DNA of 64,000 bases, from the NCBI RefSeq assembly GCF_007753095.1, contig NZ_CP036348.1, positions 6,549,411 through 6,613,410 of the forward strand, in the 5' to 3' direction. The first letter of the stretch is position 1, and every line of letters starts with the position of its first letter. The stretch comes from Rosistilla carotiformis. GTDB lineage: Bacteria; Planctomycetota; Planctomycetia; Pirellulales; Pirellulaceae. Shown piece after piece: positions 10,401-22,400 of this stretch. Both the position numbers and the translations under genes were made by a program. The notes below the pieces were generated by a model, which saw only the letters and a program-made list of their open reading frames with translations, made no database searches and was not told where the DNA came from.

Positions 10401-13400
10401 CTTCACCGCTTCGTAGTCTTCAACAAGGTATTCGATCAGATCGGGTTCGCCGCCATCGGTAAAGAAGTTCGCAGCGGGAGTGTAGGTGATCGTTTGAGTG
10501 ATCGGGTCGAATTCAACCGTCGCACCATAAAGGGTCGGACTGATTACCCCCACAACCCGAACGCCTTGATCGCCGGTTTCATCGATCGCCAAACTGCCGC
10601 CGGAGGCGTCGCGACGAGGTCCTGGTTCGTCGACGGCATAGAGACCACCGGTTCCCGCGTTCGTCTGGTTCTGAATCAACAGATCGCGGACATCGATCGT
10701 AAACGAACCATCTTCGACGACGGTGTAGTCGCGAGCTCGATGGTTGTCCGACAGATCGGTCAACGGATCGTCGTTGACCTTGTTGAAGTTCAGTTCGATC
10801 GTTCCTGTCGATTCGTTCTCCGAGAGCGGATCGCTTGGATGCGTCCCCGGGACGTAATTGACGGGAACCGTCGTGCCGGGCAACGTGATCTCGGTAATGT
10901 CGCCATCGAAATCGCGATGCAACAGCGTCACATCGACAGGAATCACATCGGATCCCGCCGGCAGATCGAACTCGCTGGTACCAAACAAGGCTCGCGTGAT
11001 GTTGTAGACATTCGACGTCCCTACCCGACCGGTCACGCGAACGAATTCGTCGCCGATCAGATATTCAGCATTAACATCCAACGGCATCGCGCTGTTGACC
11101 ACCATCGTCGCTGCGCCGGCCAACAAAGGTTGCGACAAGACACCATCGCGAAGCTCCACCGAAGGACTGGTGGGGGCGTTGTCGTATTGGATGATCACCG
11201 TCGTCGCATCTTTGCCCACGGTGCCATTGGCCAGCACGGTGGCATCGTTCAGAATCCGCGTGCCGTCGGCAAGGACCTGCGTTCCATCGGCAAGGATCTC
11301 GTGGAAGTCACGCAGCGTATAGGTGAACTGCGCCAAACCGACGCTGTTCTCTTGCGGCACGATCCGGATCGCGTCCTCGATACGGCCGTCACCGAAGTCG
11401 TACATCGGCAAGAAGTTGACGTTCAATTCGACATCGACGTCCGGATTCGCCAGGGGACGGATCCCACTGGCGGCAACAACACGCAGCGTTTGGCCCCCTT
11501 CGTTGACAGGCCCTGGCAGATCGCCAATCAACAACGCCGACGCGGGCAGAATCATCTCCAAGCGAGCCGATCCCGGTGCGTCACCGTACAAACCAAGGTT
11601 GCGTTGCACGATCGCTTCGAACGTCTCGCCACCAAATTCCAGCGGCAAGGTCGAACGAACAATCTCGGTGCCGAACGTGATCGACACTTGATCGCCATCG
11701 TTGTACGTCGTCCCGGTCTCAAAGACGACTTCGATTTGGTTTCGCGACAGCATCGTCACGGTCGGTGCGATCGTGCTGCTGGCATCCAAGACCACATCGG
11801 CGAGGCTCTCGTTGGCGTCCAAATTCTCGATCGTGAAGACGTAACGATCGTATTGGCCCGCTCCGAGGACAAGCGAATCTGCGGTAAAATCAAACGTGAT
11901 CTGCCCGGGATCGAGATCGATCTCGTAGCCCGTTAAAATCGTCAACTCCGGATCGGTCAGATCGTCCGCGATCGTGCTGTTGAAACGACTGAAGACCTCG
12001 ACGCCACCCGTGGCATCGCTGTTCTCAAATCGCTCGACCACCACCGACTGGCCTAGCAGGGACGCTGGCGTCGGCTGCAGTATGGCAGGGGCAACGGTGG
12101 TGCTGATGTCGATCCCCGCCTGATATCCATCGGCGATTGTCATCCCTTCTTCGAACAGTACAACCAAGCCTTTGCCATCGTCGGAGATCGTGACCGTCGG
12201 CTGAGCGTTGGCCGATGCGTCGACCGTAAAGCCCGTGATGATCTCATCGGCTGCCAGGCCTTCGAAGCGAAATTCATAGCGATCGAATTGCCCGGCTTGC
12301 AGCGTGCCGCGAATCAACGACGGATCGGCGGGAACGGTTGCCAGATCGAAGCGGATCGAATTGGCATCGACATCGATATCGAACAGCGAATCGAATGGTG
12401 CGAGTTCCGGTTCGGCAACGTCTCGGTTCGGATCGCCCGGCAACAACAGATCGTTGACGATCGTTACCGCTCCCGGCGTGTTCGCCATGCCAACGCGCGG
12501 GTTTCCGCCGACGTCGACCAATTCATAGGTTCGCGAAACCGCGACGCGATCTCCTAGACCTTGAGGGTCGGCAAACCACAACGGTTCCCCGTCGAAGTCT
12601 TCCAACACATCGATCCGTGGGATCGCACTGTCGCCGACATCCGACGTTCCGTTGGGACGTGGCAGCGGACGATCGTTGACAGGATCGACAACCAACGTGA
12701 CCGTCGCCGGACGGCTGGTGCCGTCTTGATGCACGCTGGGGACACCGACCCCACCTTCGGTATTGAGCACGTTGTAATAGAACAACAGCTCGCGACCACC
12801 GATGCCTGCGGGATTCGGATTCCCCGCCAACAGCGGCAGGTTGTCGGTGTTGTAGTTCGGCGCTAGATCCAACTCAAAATTTCCGTTGGCAAACACCGTC
12901 AGCGTACCGGCGATGTCGCCGAACGAATCTTCAAAGTCGACGAAGGTTGTCGAACCGCCGATCTCGATCGTCTGCTTCCGGCCAGTAAACGGATTGATAA
13001 CCTCCAGCACGTTCGCGGCGATATCGTTTGCCTTCACGACCAACGGATCACCCGCAGCGTCGCTGGATGGATCGTTCTGATCCTCCGTCAAGCGGAAGAA
13101 ATCGTTCGCCACGATCGGTGCGTTTCCGCCCAACACGGTGATCTGGTAGTCCTCGACTTCACCACCCACAGCGATGTCGTCGGCCAATAGATTGCCGCCG
13201 TTGCTCAAGCGAACGCGCATGTCGGTCAGTCCGCCGATCTTGGCGTTGACCGGCGTCACGATCTGAACGGTGTTGACCCCTTCGAAGACCGGTTGGTTAC
13301 GGAAGACTTGCTCGCCCGGATCACCGAAGTCGCCATCTTGGTTCCAGTCGATCCAGCCGTCCAACAGTCCCGATGCAAGCACGCCATCGCGCAGTCCATC

Positions 13401-16400
13401 GACGACGTTGGCCGATACATAAACATCGATCTCCGCAGGGCGGACCTTATTCAAGTCGTAATTAAAGACGGCCCGGTATTCGGGGAAACGGACCCCATCG
13501 GCAACGCCGCCATCGGGATCGAGTCCCGCTCCCGGTGCGACCGGCGTGTCCCAATCGGCTTCCCGATCGATGCTATTGCCAAGGATCGCGTAATCGGCTT
13601 GCTGTGGCAGGATCACGTGACGCGCTCCGCCAGCAGCGTCGGCGTCCAACGGCGTCAGAGGCGACTCGGCGACATCGGCGTTGCCAAAATCGAAGCCGGG
13701 TTCGCCCAGTCCCAATTCTCCATTGCCCAGGATCACGATGAACTTGGTCTCGCCATTGGGGCGATTCGGCTGCAACGAATTGCCGGCCAAATCCTTGATG
13801 CCCGAAACGAAGATCGTCGACAGCGATGAACTATCGCCATCGAGTCCCGTCAAATAAACCGCTCCGCCGCTGACCGAAGCCTCAACGTCAAACCGCCCCA
13901 ACGTCGGAAGTGTCGCAGTCGCGTCGTGGACCTTACTGATCGCACCCACCACTTGCGCCCCCAACGCATCGCTGTCGAACGCCACGCTTGGGATGAACAT
14001 CACCGGCACGGCCCCGCCCGAAACGCCTTCGGCCAACAACGTTCCCGTCTCCAGGATCGCATAACCATAGGCTTCGTTCAAAATCACACGCGTCGGATCG
14101 GCCGCGTCGACCGCGGCATCGGGCAAGCCCAGGATGCTCGAGTTACGAATCGCTGCGGCAACCTTTTGAGCCAACGATTCGGGGGTGTCGTTGTCCAGGA
14201 AGATGCGGGTTGCTCCAGGGATGGTGGCGATGCCGCCGCGAACGAACTCGAAAGTTTCCATCTGACCGGCAGGGTTTGCGATTTCGAACGATTGGCCCTG
14301 CAGATCGTTCGCTCCCGCGACGCCGCCAATAAACGAATAATCGCCTACCGGAACAGTAATCGACAGCGACTTGGTGACGCCCGGCTGACCGACCACGGTT
14401 CCCGAAAGCGTTTGGATATCGAACTGATCCCCTTCGGTTCCACCGATGTAAACGCGGCCCCCTTCGATCGCTTGAGCGCGATCCAATCGCAGATCGGCCG
14501 AACGCATCGCATCGGCGATCTTGGTCGCAATCCCATCGCGTCGCACGCCGTCGACCATTTGATCGTCCACCGAATCGCTGGCAAAGACGTAGATTGGGAC
14601 GTTGCGAGGGCTCAGCTTCACAACGCTCGCACCGGCAACCACATCCGCTTGCGGCGTGCCATAGAAGCCACGCAGGACGGTGATGTCGTTGCCGTCGATC
14701 GCGACGATGCGGACAACTTCATTACCGATCTGCAACAGGTCGCCAGGTTCCGCGGCCAAGCGGGCCAAATCGGCGACGGTGAATGTCGATTCAAACCCGG
14801 TGATACCTGTCGTGATCGTCGTTGCGGCCGCTGAATTCTGCGCCGTTACAACTGAACTGTCGACGTGATGCACCGCGACCGAATTCAATTGGCCTCGCGC
14901 GACCGTCAGTTCGTTGGTCGCGTGATTGACAGCTAGAACCTTCATGTATTCCGCCGACTGGGTCGTCGCCGTCGCGGGCAACAACGCGGCCCCAGCGGCG
15001 GCTGCGACAGCAACCGTTCCCAATTGAGCGCGTTCAATGTTGTAGGTCTCTGGCGACCCGCTGACGGTGCCGCTGATTCGCACCACTTCGTCACCGACGT
15101 TGTAGTAGCCATTAGTTAGTCCGGCCGCAGCAACCAACGTCGAATCGGTTGCCGACAACGGCTGGGTCAACGCTCCCGCCTGCAGTCCGGTGGTGAAGCC
15201 ACCAGCGATCATGATGAAGTCGTTTGGCGCGACGTTCAGTGAGGCGACGTCGTCGACTTTCAAAACGGTCTCGTCGTCGCGGAAGAGCCCCGCGGTATCG
15301 AGCGTTGCCATCAAACCCGATGGGCTCTTCAAGCCTTCGACCAGATTGAAGGCCGAGAACTCAGCTCCCACGCGAACGCCGCCGGCGGCGGGATGCGAGG
15401 TCCCCAGTTGTCCACGATCGACAGTCAAGCGATTGTTCGCGTAATCGATGCTGCGAACCGCCATGACTTCGATCTGATTGGCGGCGAACAATGGAGTCGC
15501 CGCAGCAGCGAAGCCTGTCGATTCGATCGCCAGCACACGATAGGTGAAGCTGTCGGTAGCGAAATCGACGAGATCGCCAACCTGGATGATCGAACCGTTC
15601 AGTTCGTACAAACCGGCTGGAATTTCGGTATCGACGGTCAACGTCGGATCGGCAGCAGCAAACGACACGGCATCCAGCGGGGTATTCAAAGTCGCCGCGG
15701 CCAGATTGCTGGAATGGCCGCCTCGCACGACGACGTAATCGCCAGGCACGATTCCAAGCGCCGTCACATCGGTAACATCGATCGTTGTCTGCGTCGGATC
15801 GACGGCCGAGGTCAGCGTCGACAGATGGTCGGCCGTTACCGGCGTGACCGTGGTTCCGTCGACCGCCGGTTCGGATGGTACGGTTCCAAATCGGCCTCGG
15901 ACCACCGAGATCGGATTGGTCGACGCGTCGCTGACCACGAAGACTTCGTTGTTGATGCGGATGAAATCGCCGTCTGCCAACGCATTGCCGCCAGCGGTGC
16001 TAAGACCGTTCAACCGCAGCCCATCGCTGGCGTCAAACGCCGCGACGGGGAAGATGAACGTGCCATCGACAGCTCGCGCGGCCGACGTGCCCAAGACGCC
16101 CCGTTCGACCGTCAACGTGTTGCCTGCGATTCCGAGAACCTGAACGATCTCGTGGTTGATCCGCAGATAATCGTTGGGGGCGAGCCCCAGTTGAGCCACG
16201 TTGGCAACGGTCAGCGCGGTGCTGATCGATGTAAAGACCTGACCGGCGGGACTTGCGATCGTTGCCACGTCGAGGGCATCGACCAAGTAGACCGGATCGG
16301 TATTGGCCGCCGCAGCAGCCGTCGTGGCAAACTGACCACGCACAACTTTCAACGTGTTGCCATCGACCGACCGCACTCGCAACATTTCATTGCCGACATG

Positions 16401-19400
16401 AATGTAGGTGTTCTGCGGCGGGGTCAGCGCTTGATCGCTGTCGAACTTCGTCTTGATCGCTGTGGCGTCCGAAACGGTCAGCAGCGTCTCGTCGGCATCG
16501 AATCCGCTCTTGTCGAGCGCCGATTCGTTGACGGAAACCGGGGTCGCCAGTGCGAACACCGCTCCCGTGTTCTCCACCAACGCACCATGGCCGATGCTGG
16601 CCGCAACGGTCCCCAATTGGCCCCGTTCGACAGTCGCGGTGTTTGCCGAGACACCGACAACGCGGACCAATTCGTCGCCAATTTTCAGCAACGCATTGGG
16701 CAGGATTCCGGACGCATTGAAGAGAGGCAACGAAGTGCTGGTAGCGGACAAACCATTGGCCGCATCGATCGCTGTCGCATTTCCTTCGGTCAATCGGATC
16801 GTCGTTCCACCGACTTCGGTCAAGGTTTTGATCTCAAACGTCTTGGAAACGCCGGTCGTCCCTTCGTAGTCCCCCGCGTCCAAGTAGGAGAACGTCTGGC
16901 CATCGGCCACCGTGTCGGCCGAACCGGAGATCGCCAAGCCGGTCGCCAGTGTCACGATCTGACCTGCGGTCGCCCCCAATTGCACGCCCCCATCGACAAC
17001 GACCGGTGACAATTGAAGATCGACGCTGACCTGTCCCTGCAACGCAACCATGATCGCGTCGCGTACGTTGGTCGCCGAATCGCCATTGGCGACGATCACG
17101 GGAATGCGGCCCCCGTTTCGAACCGCATCCGCGCCGCTGGCATCGACAAATTCGAAGACGCGCACCGGACCGGCGGGCAGCGCGATCGAGAACTGGTCGC
17201 CCAGTCCGATCCCACTGGTGGTGATCCCCGAAAGCACGTTCAAGACCAAAGGCTGATTCAGATTCAGAACAAAACCGCTGTCGAATTCAAACACAACCGG
17301 CGTGTCGCCATCGGACAACGTGAACGTGTCGCCATCGGTTTGAACGACGCCCGATCCGAATTCGTAGAGATTGGCATCCTGGTTCAACAGAATGATTTCG
17401 TAAACGGCATCGGGACGCCAGATTCCGGCGGTGGGAGTCAGCGAGATCTGACGGCTGGTCTTGCTGTAACCAAACGTGTAGTCCTTCCCTTCGACCAGCG
17501 TTCGGCCATTCTCGCGGACGATCACCGACAACGCCGAGATCGTCGAAGCATCGGGACCGATTTGATTGAATTCGCTCAACTGCACGCGGAACGACGACAG
17601 CACGCCGCTTTCCCGCGTATCGCGGAAGACCGAATTGGCACGCGCGTCGCCGTCGATCAACACGCCCTGGGATTGTTCGCCATCGAACGGCGTCAACAGC
17701 TGAGCCAACGGCCCGCTGCGATCGGATCGATCGATCGCTCCGCGATCCTTGATGATCGCTTGACCTTGGCCGGAGCTGTTGTTGACGTACGGGTCGTCTT
17801 CTCGCAACTGGCCGACCACGTCCCGATTCGTCACCTTGATCGGACTCTGGCCAATCCCCACCGAATTCTTCGTGGAGACGAACAGCAAACGATCGTTTTG
17901 GTTTTCGATACTCTTATCGATGATCGGGCTGCCAAATGCAGGATACAGATTCGGCACACCGCTGGCGGGATCGAATTCGAACATACCAAACAGTCCCGAC
18001 GCCCCGAGATCCAACGAATCGGGCAGGGATGGATCGCTGACCGTGTCGCCGACGATAAAGACATCGTCCCACTGGATCGCACCACCGATAGAAATTAGAT
18101 CGGTTTCAGTCGCCGTGCCAGGAACCGATGCCATCGCCCCTTCGTTGACGACCGTCGTTCCCCGAATCACCGTGGTCCCCGCTCCGGCGATGTTAATCCC
18201 TGTGGCATTTTCAACAAGCACGTTGTTCAACAACGTTGGACTTGCCCCGTCGTTGACACGGATACCGGTTCCCGGACCGTAAACCGTGTTGTTGACAACG
18301 CGAGCAAACGGAGCGGGCGCTCCGAGATTGTTCCCCGCCGTTGTCCCATCGCCACTGATCAAGATGCCGTTGGCATTGCGAATCAACAGATTGTTCTGAA
18401 CCACCGCGCCAGGGACCAAGTTGCTGACGTTAAGCGTTGGGAAGTTCTGGACCGCTCCCGGTTTAGGCCGGTCCCCTTCGTTCGGCACCTTCACGCCGTT
18501 ACCAACATCCCCCGCGTCGACGACGATGCCGGTCGCCGTCGAGAAGCTGATCGTGTTCGAATCGATAACAAACTGCCCTTGATCGCGATGCAGATTGCGA
18601 TCGCCGTTGTCTTCGCCACGTCCGTTGTTACGACCGGTGACAACGGGATTTAATACCGGCGTCCGCTTGCCATCGATTGCGACTATCAGTTGATAATCGT
18701 CGGTCGGATCGAGCCGGAAGCGGCTGAATGGCGAAACTGCCCCAGGTACTCCGCTCAAGTCAAGCAAGTCGGAAAAGCTTGGTAGGTTTGTCGGATCCAG
18801 GAACAACGGCAAATCAGCGTCGGAGATCTTTCCGACGACGATTTGGTATTCGCCTGGGGTGTCGAGGGTATGTTCCACGAATGCTGGGTAACCGAGGAAG
18901 CTAGCCCCGAGCAGAGTCGCGTTGGTGATATCGGAAAGATCGACCAACGCGATGATGCTGTTGAAGGTCGGGTCGGGCATCTCGATATTGACCGTCGTAG
19001 CGGGCTCGTCAACAGTGAACCGATAGTGATCAGCGCGTGCCGCGGTGTTGCCCTTACCATCAATCGTGATTAGAGGACGAACTTGGCCATCGGGAGCAGT
19101 TGCCAGTTCGTAGAGTTCGCCGTCGAGACTTTGCGCTGCCGACGTGTACGCGAGCGTGAATGCGGGAAAAGTAAAACTAATGTCACCAAATCGGGCGTCT
19201 GCATCAGCAACCATTGTTGGCGCCCCAAACGCCGATCCACCGAAATTGTCGGTCGCCGCGTAGCCGTGCAAGACGATGGTGGTGTCGCTGGAGTCCTTGA
19301 GTTGGCCGCCGCTGGAGGTCGCTTCGATCCCCAGCACGGCGCGGACCGAACTGCGATTGATCGCATCGCGGATCGCATCAGCGATCTCTCCCGCGCTGCT

Positions 19401-22400
19401 GTTGATGCGGTACTCGACTTCGACATTGCCGGGATCGATTCCGGAAGTCGGTGCACCGAGCGTGACGTCGTTGAATTCAAAGGTTAGCGTTTCGTAACCG
19501 TTGGAAAGGTTAAAGGTATCGCCGTCGACGACATGCGCCCCGCCGTTACCGATCTCGATATTAAAGCCTTCGGCCAAGCGGTCGTTGATATCGAAGCGTT
19601 CTCCCTTGCCCACCTGGAACCCGGTTCCCGCGGGATCCGACAGATACTCGCGCCCCAATCGGACTTCCAATTGGTACGGGCCCTCGGGAACATCGAGGGC
19701 GACGGGAGCAACACCGCCGGTCGTACTGTAGGCCAGCGCTTCATGATAAGGATTGTCGACCAACCCCGAACCGCTGCCGCCGGTCGCCGATTCGCCCCGT
19801 TCCGCCAGACCGATGACGATGTCGTCCAAGTAGACCCCCACCGATGCATTCAGTAGACCGCGCGAACGTTCCCCCGCTCGCAACAGTTCCGAAACGGAAT
19901 CGGTCCCGCCGGTGTAGACGCCAAAATCGGATCCCGGAAGCGTCGTGTTGCCAGCATGTTCGCCACCGATCAATGCCATTGGCTTGTAGATCGGCGCAAC
20001 GCCGCCGACCGACACGTTCGATGAATCCTGTGTGACCAAAGCGTCGTAGAAGCGGATGGCATTGGACGTCGCGATCGCGGGGAAACTCTCCAACATGGCC
20101 TGCGATGTCGCATCCGGATTGATTGTCGCAGCCAGTTCCGCTTGCGTCACGGCTAATACTTCGGAGGCGCTCATTGTGTAATCGACAGAAATTTCAGTCG
20201 ATCCTCCCTGAACTCCTGGAGTACCGACGATGTAACTGCTGAGAGCTCCAAATCCGTAAGTCCCCGTCGATGTTTCGTTGCTGAATTGCAACAGCGACGG
20301 ATCGCTTGGATTGACCAACGCTCCACTCACCGCCGCTGAAATCGTTTCCGCTACCGTCGCGGCGCTGTCGCTGGCAGAAATGTTCCCACCGATCTGCAGC
20401 GAGACGATCGTGGAAGCACCACCGTCACGGGTCAGGTTCAGCGTGCCGCCCGCCGCAGCAACTTGAGCTCCCGAAGGCATCCGCACAACAAGTCCAAGGT
20501 CGTACTCAAAGGTCTCCGAGTAAGTGGTGCCATCGACCGAACCTGCGACGGTAAACGCTTGCCCATCGACGATTTGATCGGCTGGCAACATCTGCAGATC
20601 GGTTTGATCGGGGCGACTTTCACCCGCTGTCGAAAATTCGAAGCGAATCTTGACGTCGCTGTCTCCCGCCCAGGGGCCCAGATCGATCCGGGCTTGGCGG
20701 AAGACGTTGTCGTCAAACAACTCTTGGACAAAAACTTGGTTGGCGACATTCGTGTAGCCACCGCTTCCGACCGGATCGTATTCATGCACGTTGCCGCGAG
20801 AATCATCCCAAACACGATTGTTTAGCGAATCATCCATATTGTTCGTGGCAACCAGCTTCCATTGCTGATCGGCACCCGCGACATAAACGCGAAGCGAATC
20901 ACGCATCACATCGTCGAGATTTGCCTCGCTAAACGACGATGGGTTGTCGTCGGCGTTGGCATTTTCGGAATCGAGGATGTAATTGAAATAGAGCTTCGGC
21001 AGGTCGGCGGCATCGATTCCCGACAGATCGATCGATTCGCCTTGAATGTTTCCATGTGCACCGCCCAGGAAGTTGTAGCCCGAGAAGCCTTGCAGATCCT
21101 CGGCGTAAACGGTGCCGATATCATTACCGAGGTGGTTGTAGTCTTCGCCGAGGGTATCGAAACCAAATCGCAGGCTACCGCCACCACGAATATCGGGACG
21201 ATCATCCAACGCATCCATCCCGTGACCAGCCGCCGGTGCACTGCTGGAGAGGTGCCACAGATTCTGGTCCAAGTTGCTGAAGAACAACCCGGCTAGTCCG
21301 GTACCATCATTCGCGCCATTCAACGTAGCGCTCTCGGCTCCGTACTGGAAGATGCGTTGAGCAACGCCTCCAGTGGCATCCATCGTAAAAGCGTACAGTT
21401 CTCCGCCTGCCGTCACGCCAAAGTACATGTTCTGAACATCGGCGATCCCGTTGACTGGGTTAGTGTAGTTCGCAGGCCCCTTGGTAACCTGTTCGAAGAT
21501 CAACTTGTTGCCGTCTTCGTCACGAATGAATGCCCCGCCAACCAGGCCATCTAGCAGCAAGTTATTATCCGAGGGACGATATCCCGAAGGCGAGCTCACA
21601 TCCGCAATCATGTCTGCATTTAAGTCGCCGTTTGCAAAATATGTACCGCTACCATTCTCATCAATTGAAAATTGCCAAACCGCACCTGCATCCGTGAACG
21701 CATAGAGGGTCGTTCCGCTGATTGCGGTCACCAACGAATTCACACTACCAGTAACGTCTCCCGCTTCATTTGTTGTCGGGACCTGTATCTGGGCGATAAC
21801 GTCGGTACCAGCCCAAGGGGCCTCACGCGGCACGTCGATCTCGACGCTACTGTTGTTAGTGAAATTGCTATCCTGGGGATTCGCCGATTGGAAACCGCCT
21901 GGCATGTCCGACCCATTGCGAGAAATCGCCTGTCCCGTTGATGGATTTAACAAATAGATCAGGTTGTTTGCGTTTTTCGATCCTGCATTGCCCGAGATCA
22001 CGTCGGCCGTGTTTGCAGCATTACGTCCGACATTGCTCCCGTCAAACGACCCTCGGTTTGCCAATCCGTACAGGAAGCTGGTTGAGGAATTGCTGTCCTC
22101 ATAAAATGCGAGGCTACTGAACAACATTCCTTCATTGTCTAGCCGATTAGTGTGATTATTGTTTGCGGCCCCCGTGTCGAAGTACTCATAGGTAGCGATT
22201 CCCGTTGTCCCAACGCTGGATAACACACCATCGGCACTAATCGAATAAACGGTGTCGGTATTGGTATCATTCCTTGTTGTCGTATTGCGTTCGATAGCTA
22301 GCACTAACCCCGTCGAACGCTGCGCCGCAGCGTTGATCGGGTTGGTATCTTCATCGATGATCGCATCGTGGCGACCTGTGTAGGGATTGAAGATGTTGAT

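Noticed and set aside
5330-13130. CRISPR or DNA-level direct repeats
   Set aside because: The repeats are at protein level only (VNDAP linkers); the DNA copies differ and have no regular spacing.
15393-17009. Long plus-strand open frame (538 codons) and many others opposite the giant genes
   Set aside because: They lie antisense to well-supported domains, have Arg-rich low-complexity products, lack ribosome-binding sites and show no recognisable motif. They are by-products of the codon use of the giants.
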